The notes under the pieces are model-generated. The model was given only the letters and a program-made list of their open reading frames with translations, searched no databases and was not told where the DNA came from. A program made the translations under genes and the position numbers. Positions 8,262 to 16,521 of a DNA stretch of 22,590 nucleotides are shown here, piece by piece (the stretch's first letter is position 1; each line of letters starts with the position of its first letter). The stretch is from an uncultured Verrucomicrobiales bacterium (GTDB lineage: Bacteria > Verrucomicrobiota > Verrucomicrobiae > Limisphaerales > CANJSG01), in assembly GCA_946480965.1 (NCBI GenBank), contig CAMLMI010000029.1:1-22590 (forward strand), given 5' to 3'.

Positions 8262-8304
8262 GTCACAGAACCGTAACAATTGCGCACGCACAAAAATACG
8301 GTTC
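8262..8304 (-). promoter_or_regulatory. Candidate operator of the DUF47-pit operon
   Basis: A perfect 8-bp inverted repeat, GAACCGTA (8268-8275) and TACGGTTC (8297-8304), is separated by 21 bp that include an A/T-rich patch unusual for this genome. Overlapping it, the minus strand reads TTGTTACGGTTCTGTGAC (8279 to 8262), an 11-bp-spaced direct repeat TGTTAC/TGTGAC resembling the layout of a Pho box (11 of 18 positions match the E. coli consensus by eye). The direct repeat lies only 11 bp from the start codon, too near for a classical activator site, so a repressor site or a leaderless promoter fits better. Confidence 0.35.
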
Positions 8305-8324
8305 CGGGCCGGGAGCCGGCGGTT

Positions 8325-9224
8325 CTATTCCGCCTTCGCACCCGCCTCGATCCAGCGGATGAGGGTCAGGATCTCTTCGGCGTTGAGCGGGGGCTTGCCT
8401 TCGGGCGGCATGGCGTCGTCGTGGGTGGGAGAGAGCGTCACCAGTTCCACCAGGAGGCTGTCCATCGGTTTGCCGGGCACGACGACGGGGCCGCTTTCGC
8501 CGCCGGCCAGGACGGCGGCCCAGGTGTCGAGGCGAAGGTCGCCCTTCTGCTTCTCCGGGCCGTGGCATTCGGCGCAGTGTTTTTGCAGCAGGGCCAGGGC
8601 GGGGGCGGCGGACGCGCTGGCGGCCACGCGCGCTTCATGGCCGAGCAGCCGCTGGATGAAGGGCGGGGCGTTTTCGGTGAGGTAGGTGGAGCCGTGGGCG
8701 AGATTGCCGCCGCGATGGCCGGCCACGGTCATGGCCGCGACCAGGCCGACGATGAGCCCGCGGAAGGTCCAGAGCAGGCCGCGATTGAAGGGATTGCGCT
8801 GGACGAAGAAGACGACGGCCGACGCGGCCATGGCGAAGTAGGCGACAAGCTTGCCGGCGGATTCGTGCTTCTCCAGCGCGGCTTCGTCGTAGCCGCCGAG
8901 GTTCTCGAGGAACAATCCCAGGATGACGGTCAGCACCGCGCTGGCCGTGGTGAGGTGGGTGACGAGCCCGACGATGCGGCGCAGCACGGGTTCGGGGCGG
9001 CACCAATGCACGAACTCCAGGATGAAGAGCAGGGCGATGAAGCCGATGGGCAGGTGCAGGGCGACGTGGTGGAACGGGCCGAGGAAGGCGTCCCAACGGA
9101 TCGGCGCGGCTTCACCGGCGGTCGCCGCCGCCGCCTGGGCGTTCCATCCGCCGAGCGAAAGCAGGACGGCGAAGACGGAAAGGGTTCCGGTGAACGGGAT
9201 CGAGAATCGTCGTGGTGCCAGCAT
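8325..9224 (-). CDS. DUF2231 membrane domain fused to planctomycete-type cytochrome c
   Basis: The 299-residue protein has a signal peptide (core GTLSVFAVLLSLGG), then a four-helix DUF2231 region (about 45-190). A single c-type haem motif CAECH follows at 217-221 (C217, C220, H221), with a probable distal ligand M272 in AMPPEGK, as in the PSCyt1 cytochrome family. The membrane part has well-placed histidines (HLP at 57, H90, H120, and GHRGGNLAHG from 169), which could bind b-type haem; that is inference. It would act in the periplasmic face of the inner membrane in electron transfer and needs the ResB/CcsA system encoded at 13330-16460. ATG 9224 was chosen for the signal peptide; 9242 is an alternative. 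Confidence 0.85.
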   Translation of the reverse strand: MLAPRRFSIPFTGTLSVFAVLLSLGGWNAQAAAATAGEAAPIRWDAFLGPFHHVALHLPIGFIALLFILEFVHWCRPEPVLRRIVGLVTHLTTASAVLTVILGLFLENLGGYDEAALEKHESAGKLVAYFAMAASAVVFFVQRNPFNRGLLWTFRGLIVGLVAAMTVAGHRGGNLAHGSTYLTENAPPFIQRLLGHEARVAASASAAPALALLQKHCAECHGPEKQKGDLRLDTWAAVLAGGESGPVVVPGKPMDSLLVELVTLSPTHDDAMPPEGKPPLNAEEILTLIRWIEAGAKAE

Positions 9225-9415
9225 CGGGTCCGGGTTCCGCATCGTCCGGTTTGGGCGGTGGAAACCGGCGCGAAGGTTTCCGGCGGAGGAAACGCATCGC
9301 AAGCGGTTTCGGTTTCGGACGGCGTCCGGCTCTCAATTCTCCGGCGCAATCCTAGATCCGGGAGGATTGAGATGAAGAAGATGATGAGCGAGACGAGGAC
9401 GAGGACGACGCGGCG

Positions 9416-11140
9416 CTAGTGCGCGGCGGTGACGACGAGGACCTGTTCCAGTGTGGAGATGCCTTCGCGGACCTTTTCGAGGGCCACGTCGCGCAGGGTC
9501 TTCATGCCCTGCTCGACGGCGACCTTGCTGATCTCGGAGGCGGAGGCGCGCTTGATCACCAGCTTCCGGATTTCATCGGTCACGGTCATGACCTCGATGA
9601 TGGCGCAGCGGCCGGCGTAGCCGGTGTTCTTGCAACGGTCGCAACCTCGGCCCTTGTAGAGCTTCACTGAGGCCCACTCCTTCGGGTCGAGGTGGAGGTC
9701 GTGGAACATCTTGTCGGGATACTGCACCTCTTCCTTGCAGGCGGGGCAGATGCGGCGCATGAGGCGCTGGGCGCAGCTAAGGATGACGGCGGAGGAGATC
9801 AGGAACGGCTCGATCCCCATATCGTCGAGACGCGCGATGGCGCCCGGGGCGTCGTTGCAGTGCATCGTGCTCAGGACCTGGTGGCCGGTGAGCGCGGCCT
9901 CGACCGCGATCTCGGCGGTCTCGCCGTCGCGGATCTCGCCGATCATCACGATGTCCGGGTCCTGGCGGAGGATGGAGCGCAGGGAGCTGGCGAAGGTGAG
10001 GCCGATTTCCTTCTTCACCGGGACCTGGTTGATGCCGGGGATCTGGAACTCGACCGGGTCCTCGACGGTGACGATGTTGTATTCCGGGTTGTTCAGCTCG
10101 TTGAGCGCGGAATAGAGCGTGGTGGTCTTGCCGGAGCCGGTGGGGCCGGTGACGAGGATGAGGCCGTGGGGCGCGGCGACGGCGGCGTTGAAGCGCTTCA
10201 GCGTCTGCGGGTCCATGCCCAGCTTGTCGATGCTCGCGGAGAGGTTCGACTTGTCGAGGACACGGAGCACGCACTTCTCGCCGTGGACGGTGGGGAGGAA
10301 GCTGACGCGGAGGTCGATGTCCTTGCCGGAGACCTTCACGCGCATGCGGCCGTCCTGCGGGAGGCGGCGCTCGGCGATGTCCAGGCTGCTCATGATCTTC
10401 AGGCGCGAGACCAGGGCGATGTAGAGCTGTTTGGGCGGGGGCGGCATGTCCATCAGCGCTCCGTCGATGCGGTAGCGGAGGCGGATGGAGCGCTCGAAGG
10501 GCTCGAGGTGGATGTCGCTGGCCTTGTCGCGGATGGCCTGGACGAGGATGAGGTTGGCCAGCTTGATGACGGGCGCCTCCTCGGACGAGGCGGCCAGGAG
10601 GGAGATGTCGGTCTCCTCGGCGTCGGCCTTGGAGATCTCGATGCCTTCGCCTTCGTTCTCCGCCTCCGCCTGGTTGATGATGTCCTCCATGCTGTGGCCG
10701 GCAGCATTGAGGTTGTTGATCTTCTCGATGATGGCGCGTTCGGGCGCGATCAGGGGGGAGATCTCCAGCTTGGTGATGCGCTTGACGTCGTCGAGGGCGA
10801 GGACGTTGAGCGGGTCGGCCATGGCCACGAAGAGCTTCTGGCCGACGCGCGAGATGGGGAGGATCTTGTGGTTGAGGCAGACGTCGCGGGGGATGAGCTC
10901 GAGCACCTCGGGCGCGAGGCCGGTGCGGGCGAGGTTGACCGGGGGCGTGTTGAGCACGCGGCCCATGCTGACGGCGAGGTCGGGCTCGGTGACGTAGGCC
11001 TTCTCGATGATGAGCTTGAGGAGGCGGACGCCCTCCTTCTTCTGCTTCTCGAGCAGCTCGGCGACCTGGTTGGCCGACATCAGCCCGTCCTCGACGAGGG
11101 CGTCGGCGATCTTCTCCCCGAATGTCTTCACCTGGGCCAT
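9416..11140 (-). CDS. gspE: GspE/PulE/PilB-type assembly ATPase
   Basis: The 574-residue protein has an N-terminal MshEN-type domain (about 1-150) and a C-terminal motor. The motor shows Walker A GPTGSGKTT (332-340), Walker B around DPDIVMIGEIRD (394-405), the His box TGHQVLSTMHCND (418-430), and the zinc-binding tetracysteine CPAC (465-468) with CDRC (500-503). Such hexameric ATPases power type II secretion or type IV pilus extension from the cytoplasmic face. The start lies 4 bp after the stop of the TPR-MshEN gene, so the two are one operon. GspE and PilB are not separable by eye; the pilin-like gene at 16522 would suit either. Confidence 0.94.
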   Translation of the reverse strand: MAQVKTFGEKIADALVEDGLMSANQVAELLEKQKKEGVRLLKLIIEKAYVTEPDLAVSMGRVLNTPPVNLARTGLAPEVLELIPRDVCLNHKILPISRVGQKLFVAMADPLNVLALDDVKRITKLEISPLIAPERAIIEKINNLNAAGHSMEDIINQAEAENEGEGIEISKADAEETDISLLAASSEEAPVIKLANLILVQAIRDKASDIHLEPFERSIRLRYRIDGALMDMPPPPKQLYIALVSRLKIMSSLDIAERRLPQDGRMRVKVSGKDIDLRVSFLPTVHGEKCVLRVLDKSNLSASIDKLGMDPQTLKRFNAAVAAPHGLILVTGPTGSGKTTTLYSALNELNNPEYNIVTVEDPVEFQIPGINQVPVKKEIGLTFASSLRSILRQDPDIVMIGEIRDGETAEIAVEAALTGHQVLSTMHCNDAPGAIARLDDMGIEPFLISSAVILSCAQRLMRRICPACKEEVQYPDKMFHDLHLDPKEWASVKLYKGRGCDRCKNTGYAGRCAIIEVMTVTDEIRKLVIKRASASEISKVAVEQGMKTLRDVALEKVREGISTLEQVLVVTAAH

Positions 11141-11144
11141 GGCG

Positions 11145-12008
11145 TCAGCGGAGGACCTTTTCGATGACTTTGGCCAGCTCGTTGGGACCGGCGAGATACC
11201 AGACGATGCGGTTCGGGGTGATGGCCTGGATGGCGGCTTCGGCCGCCTTGTTGAAGGGGTTGGCGGTCGCCACGAAGATCGACTTGCTCATGCGGTCGAA
11301 GGGCAGCACGCACCAGCGGCGGCAGAGGCTCTTGGGGAAGACGCGCGCCAGCTCGACGTCGATGTCGTAGCGGTCGAGGGCGATGAACGCGGCGCGGGAA
11401 CGGTCGGACACGGCTTTGATCGACTTCTCGTAGGGCACGCCGCCCTTCTCCGAGAGGATCTGGAGGAAGGGTTCGGCGACCTTGTCCGTGCCCGGGTCGG
11501 CCTGGAGGGAGTTCCAATGGGTGTCGAACTCGGCCTGGGTGATGATGCGGGCATCGACGAAGGTCTTTCGCAGCATCTCGCGCCCCTCGTCCCCGGCGGC
11601 CTTGCCGAGGGCCTGTCCGAGGACGGGGGCCTCGGCCTCGGTGCGCTGGAAGCGGGTGGTGTGGCTGGTGTCGCCGGACTTGGCGTTCTCGGTCCCGGAG
11701 GGCTCGATGGCCTCGGCCTTGGTCTGGATCTCGGCCATCGCCGCGATCACCTCCTGGTCGTCCGGGTAGCGCTGGAGAATGGTCTCGTATTCGAGGAGGG
11801 CGGAGGAGAGCTGGCCGAGCTGGACGTAGGCGGAGGCGATGCGCTTGGCGGTGCGGACCACGTCGCGCTGCCGCTCCAGCTTCAGGTAGGCTTCTTTGAG
11901 GATTTCCAGCGACTGATAGTCCAGCGGCTGGGCCACGGTAATGACCTCGAACATCTCAATCGTCTGATTGAGCTGCGCCTGTTCGTCCGGTGTCAGTTGT
12001 CCGAGCAT
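11145..12008 (-). CDS. TPR protein with GspE N-terminal (MshEN-like) domain, no ATPase
   Basis: The 287-residue protein has a TPR-like helical repeat region (about 30-100, with LLEYETILQRYPDDQEV) and a charged linker (100-140). Residues ~145-287 resemble the N-terminal domain of GspE/PilB ATPases (LARVFPKSLCRRWCVLPFDR, then FVATANPFNKAAEAAI). No Walker motif is present. MshEN domains bind nucleotides such as cyclic di-GMP in some ATPases, so a regulatory or adaptor role for the neighbouring ATPase is a reasonable inference. It is the first gene of the pair, 4 bp from the ATPase start, and has a weak GGAAG sequence upstream. Confidence 0.8.
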   Translation of the reverse strand: MLGQLTPDEQAQLNQTIEMFEVITVAQPLDYQSLEILKEAYLKLERQRDVVRTAKRIASAYVQLGQLSSALLEYETILQRYPDDQEVIAAMAEIQTKAEAIEPSGTENAKSGDTSHTTRFQRTEAEAPVLGQALGKAAGDEGREMLRKTFVDARIITQAEFDTHWNSLQADPGTDKVAEPFLQILSEKGGVPYEKSIKAVSDRSRAAFIALDRYDIDVELARVFPKSLCRRWCVLPFDRMSKSIFVATANPFNKAAEAAIQAITPNRIVWYLAGPNELAKVIEKVLR

Positions 12009-12259
12009 CTAAAAACGTCTTCCCGCAAGCCGGTTCCGTGGGCCCGGTCCCGTCGTGCGCCGTCCCTCGGCGACACGATCCGTCCGTGGCTGTCCTCTTA
12101 TTCGGTGGTTGTGCATAGGGACTTAACCCAAGGAAGCGCCCGGTCAAAGCCTGCCCTTTGAACAACTTCCGGGAGCATCCGGTCTGACCTTTGCCATTCG
12201 CCCGTCCGGCCGGTATTTTCGTTGCCCGGTCGCCGAACCAAAACCTAGTTTGCCCAACC
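12009..12259. other. Divergent intergenic region with a hairpin
   Basis: These 251 bp lie between the minus-strand secretion/pilus operon and the plus-strand cytochrome c maturation operon and should contain promoters for both. I cannot name a convincing -35/-10 pair. A hairpin at 12054-12077 (CGTGCGCCG, loop TCCCT, CGGCG-A-CACG with one bulged A) lies in the leader of the minus-strand operon. No ORF with family character is present. Confidence 0.5.
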
Positions 12260-13327
12260 GTGCCCGCCACTGCCGCACCATCCTTGAACCGCTCCGTCCT
12301 CGGGGCCGGATTCGCCCTCGCCCTGCTGGTTTCCGGCTGCGGCCGGGACGAGATCCGCGTCTATCGCGTGCCCAAAGCGTCCGAGCCTTCCGCCTCGGCC
12401 CCGACCGCTGCGGCCGTCCCGGGCGCTGCGACGGCTCCGGCCATCCACTGGAGCGTGCCTGAGCACTGGACGCCGCAGGAGGCCGGGGCCCCGGGAATGC
12501 AGATGCGCGTGGGCAGCTTTCTCGCGAAGGGTTCCAACGGCGGCACGGCCGACATCTCGGTCATCCCGCTCCAGGGCGATTCCGGCACCGAGCTGGGCAA
12601 TGTGAACCGTTGGCGCGGCCAAGTCGGGCTGGCCCCGGTGGAGGAAGGCCAGCTCTCCTCGCTCGGCCAGGCCGTCACCATCAACGGCCGCTCCGGCACG
12701 CTCTACGACTTCACCGGCACCCCGCCCGGCAAATCCGCCGAGGAACGCATGCTCATTGCCCGCAGCACGGAGGGGGACACCACGTGGTTCTACAAGATCA
12801 CCGGCGACGCGGCCACGGTCGGGGCGGAACGCGCCCGCTTCATCGCCTTCCTCGAATCCGTCCATTTCCATGCCGACGGCGACACCTCGCACGGCGGTGA
12901 TTCCTCCGCCTCGGCCCAGCCCGCGGCTTCCCAGTGGAAGATTCCCGGCTCCTGGACCGAAGTCGCGCCCGGTATGATGCAGCAGGCGAAGTTCATCGCG
13001 AAGGGAGACGGCGACGCGCAGGCCGAAGTGACCCTGAGCATCTTCCCCGGCGAAGCCGGCGGACTGTTGCCCAACGTCAACCGCTGGCGCGGCCAGATCC
13101 AGCTCGCGCCCATCACGGAGGACGAGCTCAAGGCGCTCGCGCAGACCCAGTCGTCGCCCTCCGGTCCGCTCACCGTGCTGGACATGAAGAACCCCTCCGG
13201 CCAGCGCCTCGTCGCCGCCATCCTCAAGCGCGGCAGCGAGACCTGGTATTTCAAGTTCATGGGCGCCGACGCCGTCATCGAACGCGAGCGCGCCGCCTTC
13301 CTCCAATTCTCCGGCCAGCCCCAGTGA
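12260..13327 (+). CDS. Lipoprotein with two tandem homologous domains, upstream of resB
   Basis: The 355-residue product, read from a GTG at 12260, has a lipoprotein signal with lipobox LVSGC (Cys27) and an alanine/proline-rich linker (~35-60). Two related domains follow, about 62-204 and 225-351. Both contain a tryptophan-centred opening (WSVPEHW / WKIPGSW), the near-identical NVNRWRGQ followed by LAP, and a closing TWFYKITG / TWYFKFMG block. I do not recognise a named function. Its stop is 2 bp from the resB start, so a role in cytochrome c maturation or an exported haem-related function is inferred. The start is uncertain: a TTG at 12191 is an in-frame alternative. Confidence 0.8.
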   Translation: MPATAAPSLNRSVLGAGFALALLVSGCGRDEIRVYRVPKASEPSASAPTAAAVPGAATAPAIHWSVPEHWTPQEAGAPGMQMRVGSFLAKGSNGGTADISVIPLQGDSGTELGNVNRWRGQVGLAPVEEGQLSSLGQAVTINGRSGTLYDFTGTPPGKSAEERMLIARSTEGDTTWFYKITGDAATVGAERARFIAFLESVHFHADGDTSHGGDSSASAQPAASQWKIPGSWTEVAPGMMQQAKFIAKGDGDAQAEVTLSIFPGEAGGLLPNVNRWRGQIQLAPITEDELKALAQTQSSPSGPLTVLDMKNPSGQRLVAAILKRGSETWYFKFMGADAVIERERAAFLQFSGQPQ

Positions 13328-13329
13328 CC

Positions 13330-14556
13330 ATGCTCAAGCGCCTTTTCAAACCCCTTTCGTCGCTGCAGCTCACGGTCGTGCTGCTCGCCCTGGCCACGGT
13401 GCTCGTCTTCCTCGGCACCATCGCGCAGGCCAGCGAGGGCCTCTACAACGCGCAGCACCGCTACTTCCGCAGCTTCTTCGTCTGGGTCGGGCCGTCCGGC
13501 GCGGACTGGAAGATCCCCGTGTTCCCCTCCGGCTACCTCGTCGGCTCGCTGCTGCTGGTGAACCTGATCGCGGCCCACGCCACGCGCTTCAAGCTCTCGT
13601 GGAAGAAGAGCGGCATCTTCCTCACCCACCTCGGCGTCATCCTGCTGCTCGTCGGCCAGCTCGCCACCGACCTGCTCTCCACCGAGAGCTCGCTGGAGCT
13701 GCTGGAAGGCCAGACCAAGAACTACTCCGAGGACTTCCGCGCCAACGAGCTCGTGCTCATCGACACCTCGGGCGAGAAGGAGGACGTCGTCGTCTCCATT
13801 CCCGAGGCGCAGCTGGTCCAGGGCACGGAGATCCGGCATCCGGCGCTGCCGTTCACGGTCCGCGTGAAGGAGCACTGGCCCAATGCCCGCCTGGTCCGGC
13901 CGATGGAGACGAACGCGATCATCCCCGAGGCGACCGCCGGCGAACTGAAGGGGCTCGGCGTCCTGCCCGTCCCTGCCGCCAAGAAGATGGACGAGCGCAG
14001 CTTGCCCGCCGCCGTGGTCGAGCTGGTGGCCGACGGCAAACCAGTGGGCACCCACCTCGTCAGCACCCGCGCGATCCAGAACGACACCTTCGAACACGCG
14101 GGCAAGACCTGGGAACTCGGCTTCCGCTTCACCCGCTACTACAAGGAATTCGAGATGACCCTGCTCAAGGCCACGCACGAGAAATATCCCGGCACCGAGA
14201 CGCCGAAGAACTTCTCCAGCCGTGTGCGCGTGCAGATGGAGGGCAGCCCCGAGGCCCGCGAGACCGTCATCTACATGAACAACCCGCTGCGCTACGGCGG
14301 CTACACCTTCTTCCAATACCAGATGGCGGCCGACGAGTTCGCCCGCCAGAATCCGCAGCTCGGCGGACGCGGGTCCTCCACCTTCCAGGTCGTGAAGAAC
14401 CCCTCGTGGCTCACGCCCTACGTCGCCTGCCTCCTCGTCGGCGTCGGCCTGCTCGTGCAGTTCATGATCCACTTGGTCGGCTTCATCGCGAAACGCGCGG
14501 GCAAGCCCTCCGCCACCTCCCAACGCCCGGAACCCGCCGGAGCCGTCGCCCCATGA
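13330..14556 (+). CDS. resB: ResB/Ccs1-like cytochrome c biogenesis protein
   Basis: The 408-residue membrane protein has an N-terminal pattern like ResB: LSSLQLTVVLLALATVLVFLG as the first helix (about 9-30), then helices around GYLVGSLLLVNLIAAH and FLTHLGVILLLVGQLA. A large periplasmic domain (~120-350) is closed by a last helix (VACLLVGVGLLVQFMIHLV). In System II, ResB and CcsA form the complex that carries haem across the membrane and attaches it to CXXCH apocytochromes. The gene follows the lipoprotein by 2 bp and overlaps ccsA by ATGA. It begins at MLKRLF, where the family starts, although the reading frame is open further upstream. Confidence 0.92.
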   Translation: MLKRLFKPLSSLQLTVVLLALATVLVFLGTIAQASEGLYNAQHRYFRSFFVWVGPSGADWKIPVFPSGYLVGSLLLVNLIAAHATRFKLSWKKSGIFLTHLGVILLLVGQLATDLLSTESSLELLEGQTKNYSEDFRANELVLIDTSGEKEDVVVSIPEAQLVQGTEIRHPALPFTVRVKEHWPNARLVRPMETNAIIPEATAGELKGLGVLPVPAAKKMDERSLPAAVVELVADGKPVGTHLVSTRAIQNDTFEHAGKTWELGFRFTRYYKEFEMTLLKATHEKYPGTETPKNFSSRVRVQMEGSPEARETVIYMNNPLRYGGYTFFQYQMAADEFARQNPQLGGRGSSTFQVVKNPSWLTPYVACLLVGVGLLVQFMIHLVGFIAKRAGKPSATSQRPEPAGAVAP

Positions 14557-16460
14557 AAAAGCTTCTCCCCTGGATCATCACCGGCGTCTTCGCCCTTTGG
14601 GTCGCCAGCGCCTTCCGCGCGCCGAAGGAAGAGGGCTTGCAGACCCGCGAGTTCGGGCAATTGCCCGTCTTGCTGAACGGCCGCCTCCAGCCGTGGGATT
14701 CCGTCGCGCGCAACACGCTCCTGCAGCTGCGCGGCAAGCAGTCGCTCAAATACGAGCTGCACGACGCGTCGGGCCGCACGACCTTCGAGACCAACATGAC
14801 CGCCGTGCAGTGGGCGCTGGAGGCCATGTTCCGTCCCGATCTCGCCGATGCCCGGCCCGCCTTCCGCATCGACCATCCGGACCTCAAGGGACTGCTCGGC
14901 CTGCCCATCGAGGACAAGGACTTCACCTGGCGACAGATCGTGCCCAAGTGGCCCGAGATCATCGGCGTGGCCACCAACGCCTCGGCGAAGGATGCCGCCG
15001 TCCGCTCCCCCTACGAAAGCGCCACGCTCCGCCTGGCCAACGCCGGCAAGCTCTACCACCAGCTCAAGAACACGCTCCAGGCGGAGCGCTCCGAGGACTT
15101 CATCGGCGAGCTGCTCGACTACCTCCAGAACCTCGAAGCCAGCCGCACCGCCGTGATGAACCAGCAGGCCGGCCGCGAGTATGACAAGGAAGCCTTCGAC
15201 CGCCTGCTCGGGCAGCTCGAGAACTTCGACATCGTCCAGCGCACCAGCCTGCCGCTCGTCGTCCCGCCCAAGGACCCCGTGGCCAACAAGGACGACTGGT
15301 CGAACCTCGGCGACCAGATCCTCGGCGCGTTCCGCGGCCGCAGCCTGCACGAGTGCGTCACCTACTACGCCGCGATGGGCAGCTCCTACCGCTCGGGCGA
15401 TTCTGCCAAGTTCAACAAGGCCGTGGCCGACTACCGGACCGCGCTGGAGAAGAGCTACCCGCAGGCCCTGACGAAGGGCGGGCGCGAGCTCTTCTACAAC
15501 ACGTTCCGCCCCTTCATCAAAGCCAGCGCCCTCTACGTCGCCGCGTTCCTCTGTGCGCTGCTTTTCTGGATCGGCTGGTGGCCTTGGGCGCGCCAGTCGG
15601 CTCTCGGACTGATGATCCTCGGCTTCGCCGTCCACACGGCGGGACTCGTTCTCCGCATGGTGCTGGAGGGCCGCCCGCCCGTGACCAACCTCTACTCCTC
15701 CGCCATCTTCATCGGCTGGGGCGCGCTCATTCTCGGCTGGTTCCTGGAGCGCATCTACAAGGACGGCGTCGGCGTGGTGGTGGCGACCTCGCTCGGGTTC
15801 CTCTCGCTCGTCATCGCGCACAACCTCTCTCTGGGCGGCGACACCATGATCATGCTCCAGGCGGTGCTGGACACGAACTTCTGGCTGGCCACGCACGTCA
15901 TCGTCGTGACCCTCGGCTACTCGGCCACGTTCGTGGCGGGCTTCCTCGCGCTGATCTTCGTCTTCCGCGGCTTCTTCACCGCCAGCCTGGGCGAGGCCGC
16001 TCGGCGCAACCTCTCGCGCATGATCTACGCGATCCTCTGCTTCGCCACGCTCTTCAGCTTCGTGGGCACCGTGCTGGGCGGCATCTGGGCCGACCAGTCC
16101 TGGGGCAGGTTCTGGGGCTGGGACCCGAAGGAGAACGGCGCGCTGATGATCGTCCTGTGGAACGCCCTCATCCTCCACGCCCGCTGGGGCGGACTGGTGA
16201 AGGAGCGCGGCATCGCGGCCCTCGCCATCTTCGGCAACATCGTCACCGCCTGGTCATGGTTCGGGACGAACATGCTCGGCATCGGCCTGCACGCCTACGG
16301 CTTCACCGACTCCGGCTTCCTCTGGAACCGGATCTTCGACGTCAGCCAGCTCCTCTTCATCATCGTGGCCCTGCTGCCGCTGCGGCTCTGGACCAGCTAC
16401 CAGCCCGCCGCCCAGGCCACCCCGCCCGCCAAGGAAGGGAAAGCCATCGGCGCGGCCTGA
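14553..16460 (+). CDS. ccsA: CcsA/ResC cytochrome c synthase subunit with long periplasmic N-terminal domain
   Basis: The 635-residue protein ends in a CcsA module (about 325-615) with the tryptophan-rich haem-handling motif [19 protein letters not shown] (residues 512-530) and the conserved histidines H361, H448, H542 and H580. CcsA with ResB exports haem and ligates it to apocytochrome c outside the cytoplasm. An N-terminal anchor ([20 protein letters not shown]) precedes about 300 residues of mostly helical, soluble sequence absent from minimal CcsA proteins (~300 residues). The ATG overlaps the resB stop (ATGA), so the two are translationally coupled. Confidence 0.95.
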   Translation: MKKLLPWIITGVFALWVASAFRAPKEEGLQTREFGQLPVLLNGRLQPWDSVARNTLLQLRGKQSLKYELHDASGRTTFETNMTAVQWALEAMFRPDLADARPAFRIDHPDLKGLLGLPIEDKDFTWRQIVPKWPEIIGVATNASAKDAAVRSPYESATLRLANAGKLYHQLKNTLQAERSEDFIGELLDYLQNLEASRTAVMNQQAGREYDKEAFDRLLGQLENFDIVQRTSLPLVVPPKDPVANKDDWSNLGDQILGAFRGRSLHECVTYYAAMGSSYRSGDSAKFNKAVADYRTALEKSYPQALTKGGRELFYNTFRPFIKASALYVAAFLCALLFWIGWWPWARQSALGLMILGFAVHTAGLVLRMVLEGRPPVTNLYSSAIFIGWGALILGWFLERIYKDGVGVVVATSLGFLSLVIAHNLSLGGDTMIMLQAVLDTNFWLATHVIVVTLGYSATFVAGFLALIFVFRGFFTASLGEAARRNLSRMIYAILCFATLFSFVGTVLGGIWADQSWGRFWGWDPKENGALMIVLWNALILHARWGGLVKERGIAALAIFGNIVTAWSWFGTNMLGIGLHAYGFTDSGFLWNRIFDVSQLLFIIVALLPLRLWTSYQPAAQATPPAKEGKAIGAA

Positions 16461-16490
16461 CGGAGCGATCCGGGGGCTACTTTTCACGTG

Positions 16491-16509
16491 GCAACCGGAC
16501 GCCGGTTGC
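16491..16509. repeat. Perfect hairpin before the pilin-like gene
   Basis: GCAACCGG-ACG-CCGGTTGC forms an 8-bp stem with a 3-nt loop, extendable by a G-T and a T-A pair. It ends 12 bp before the ATG at 16522 and 31 bp after the ccsA stop. No T-run follows, so it is not a standard terminator. Its layout (GCAA...GGACG...TTGC then CTAC or TACT) resembles the hairpin at 4745-4761. Confidence 0.6.
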
Positions 16510-16521
16510 TACTGTCCCGCC

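Noticed and set aside
8262..8279. Genuine PhoB activator site
   Set aside because: The direct-repeat match to the consensus is partial and its distance to the start codon leaves no room for a -10 element and leader; reported only as part of a candidate operator.
9348..9366. Hairpin AATCCT-N7-AGGATT downstream of the ATPase gene as terminator
   Set aside because: Only a short 6-bp stem with no T-run on either strand.
9692..11167. 491-codon plus-strand frame opposite the GspE-type ATPase
   Set aside because: Acidic, Gly/Asp/Leu-rich antisense shadow of a clear ATPase gene.
13599..14552. Upstream extension of the ccsA frame through resB
   Set aside because: The extension is an Arg-rich frame-shifted reading of resB. 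The real start is the ATGA overlap at 14553 with a membrane anchor right after it, so this is not a ResB-CcsA fusion.
14418..16178. 586-codon minus-strand frame opposite ccsA
   Set aside because: Low-complexity Glu/Ala/Arg composition without motifs; the CcsA gene on the other strand is unambiguous.
16491..16509. Intrinsic terminator of the ccs operon
   Set aside because: The stem is perfect but followed by TACTGTCCC rather than a T-run; kept only as a repeat-like hairpin.
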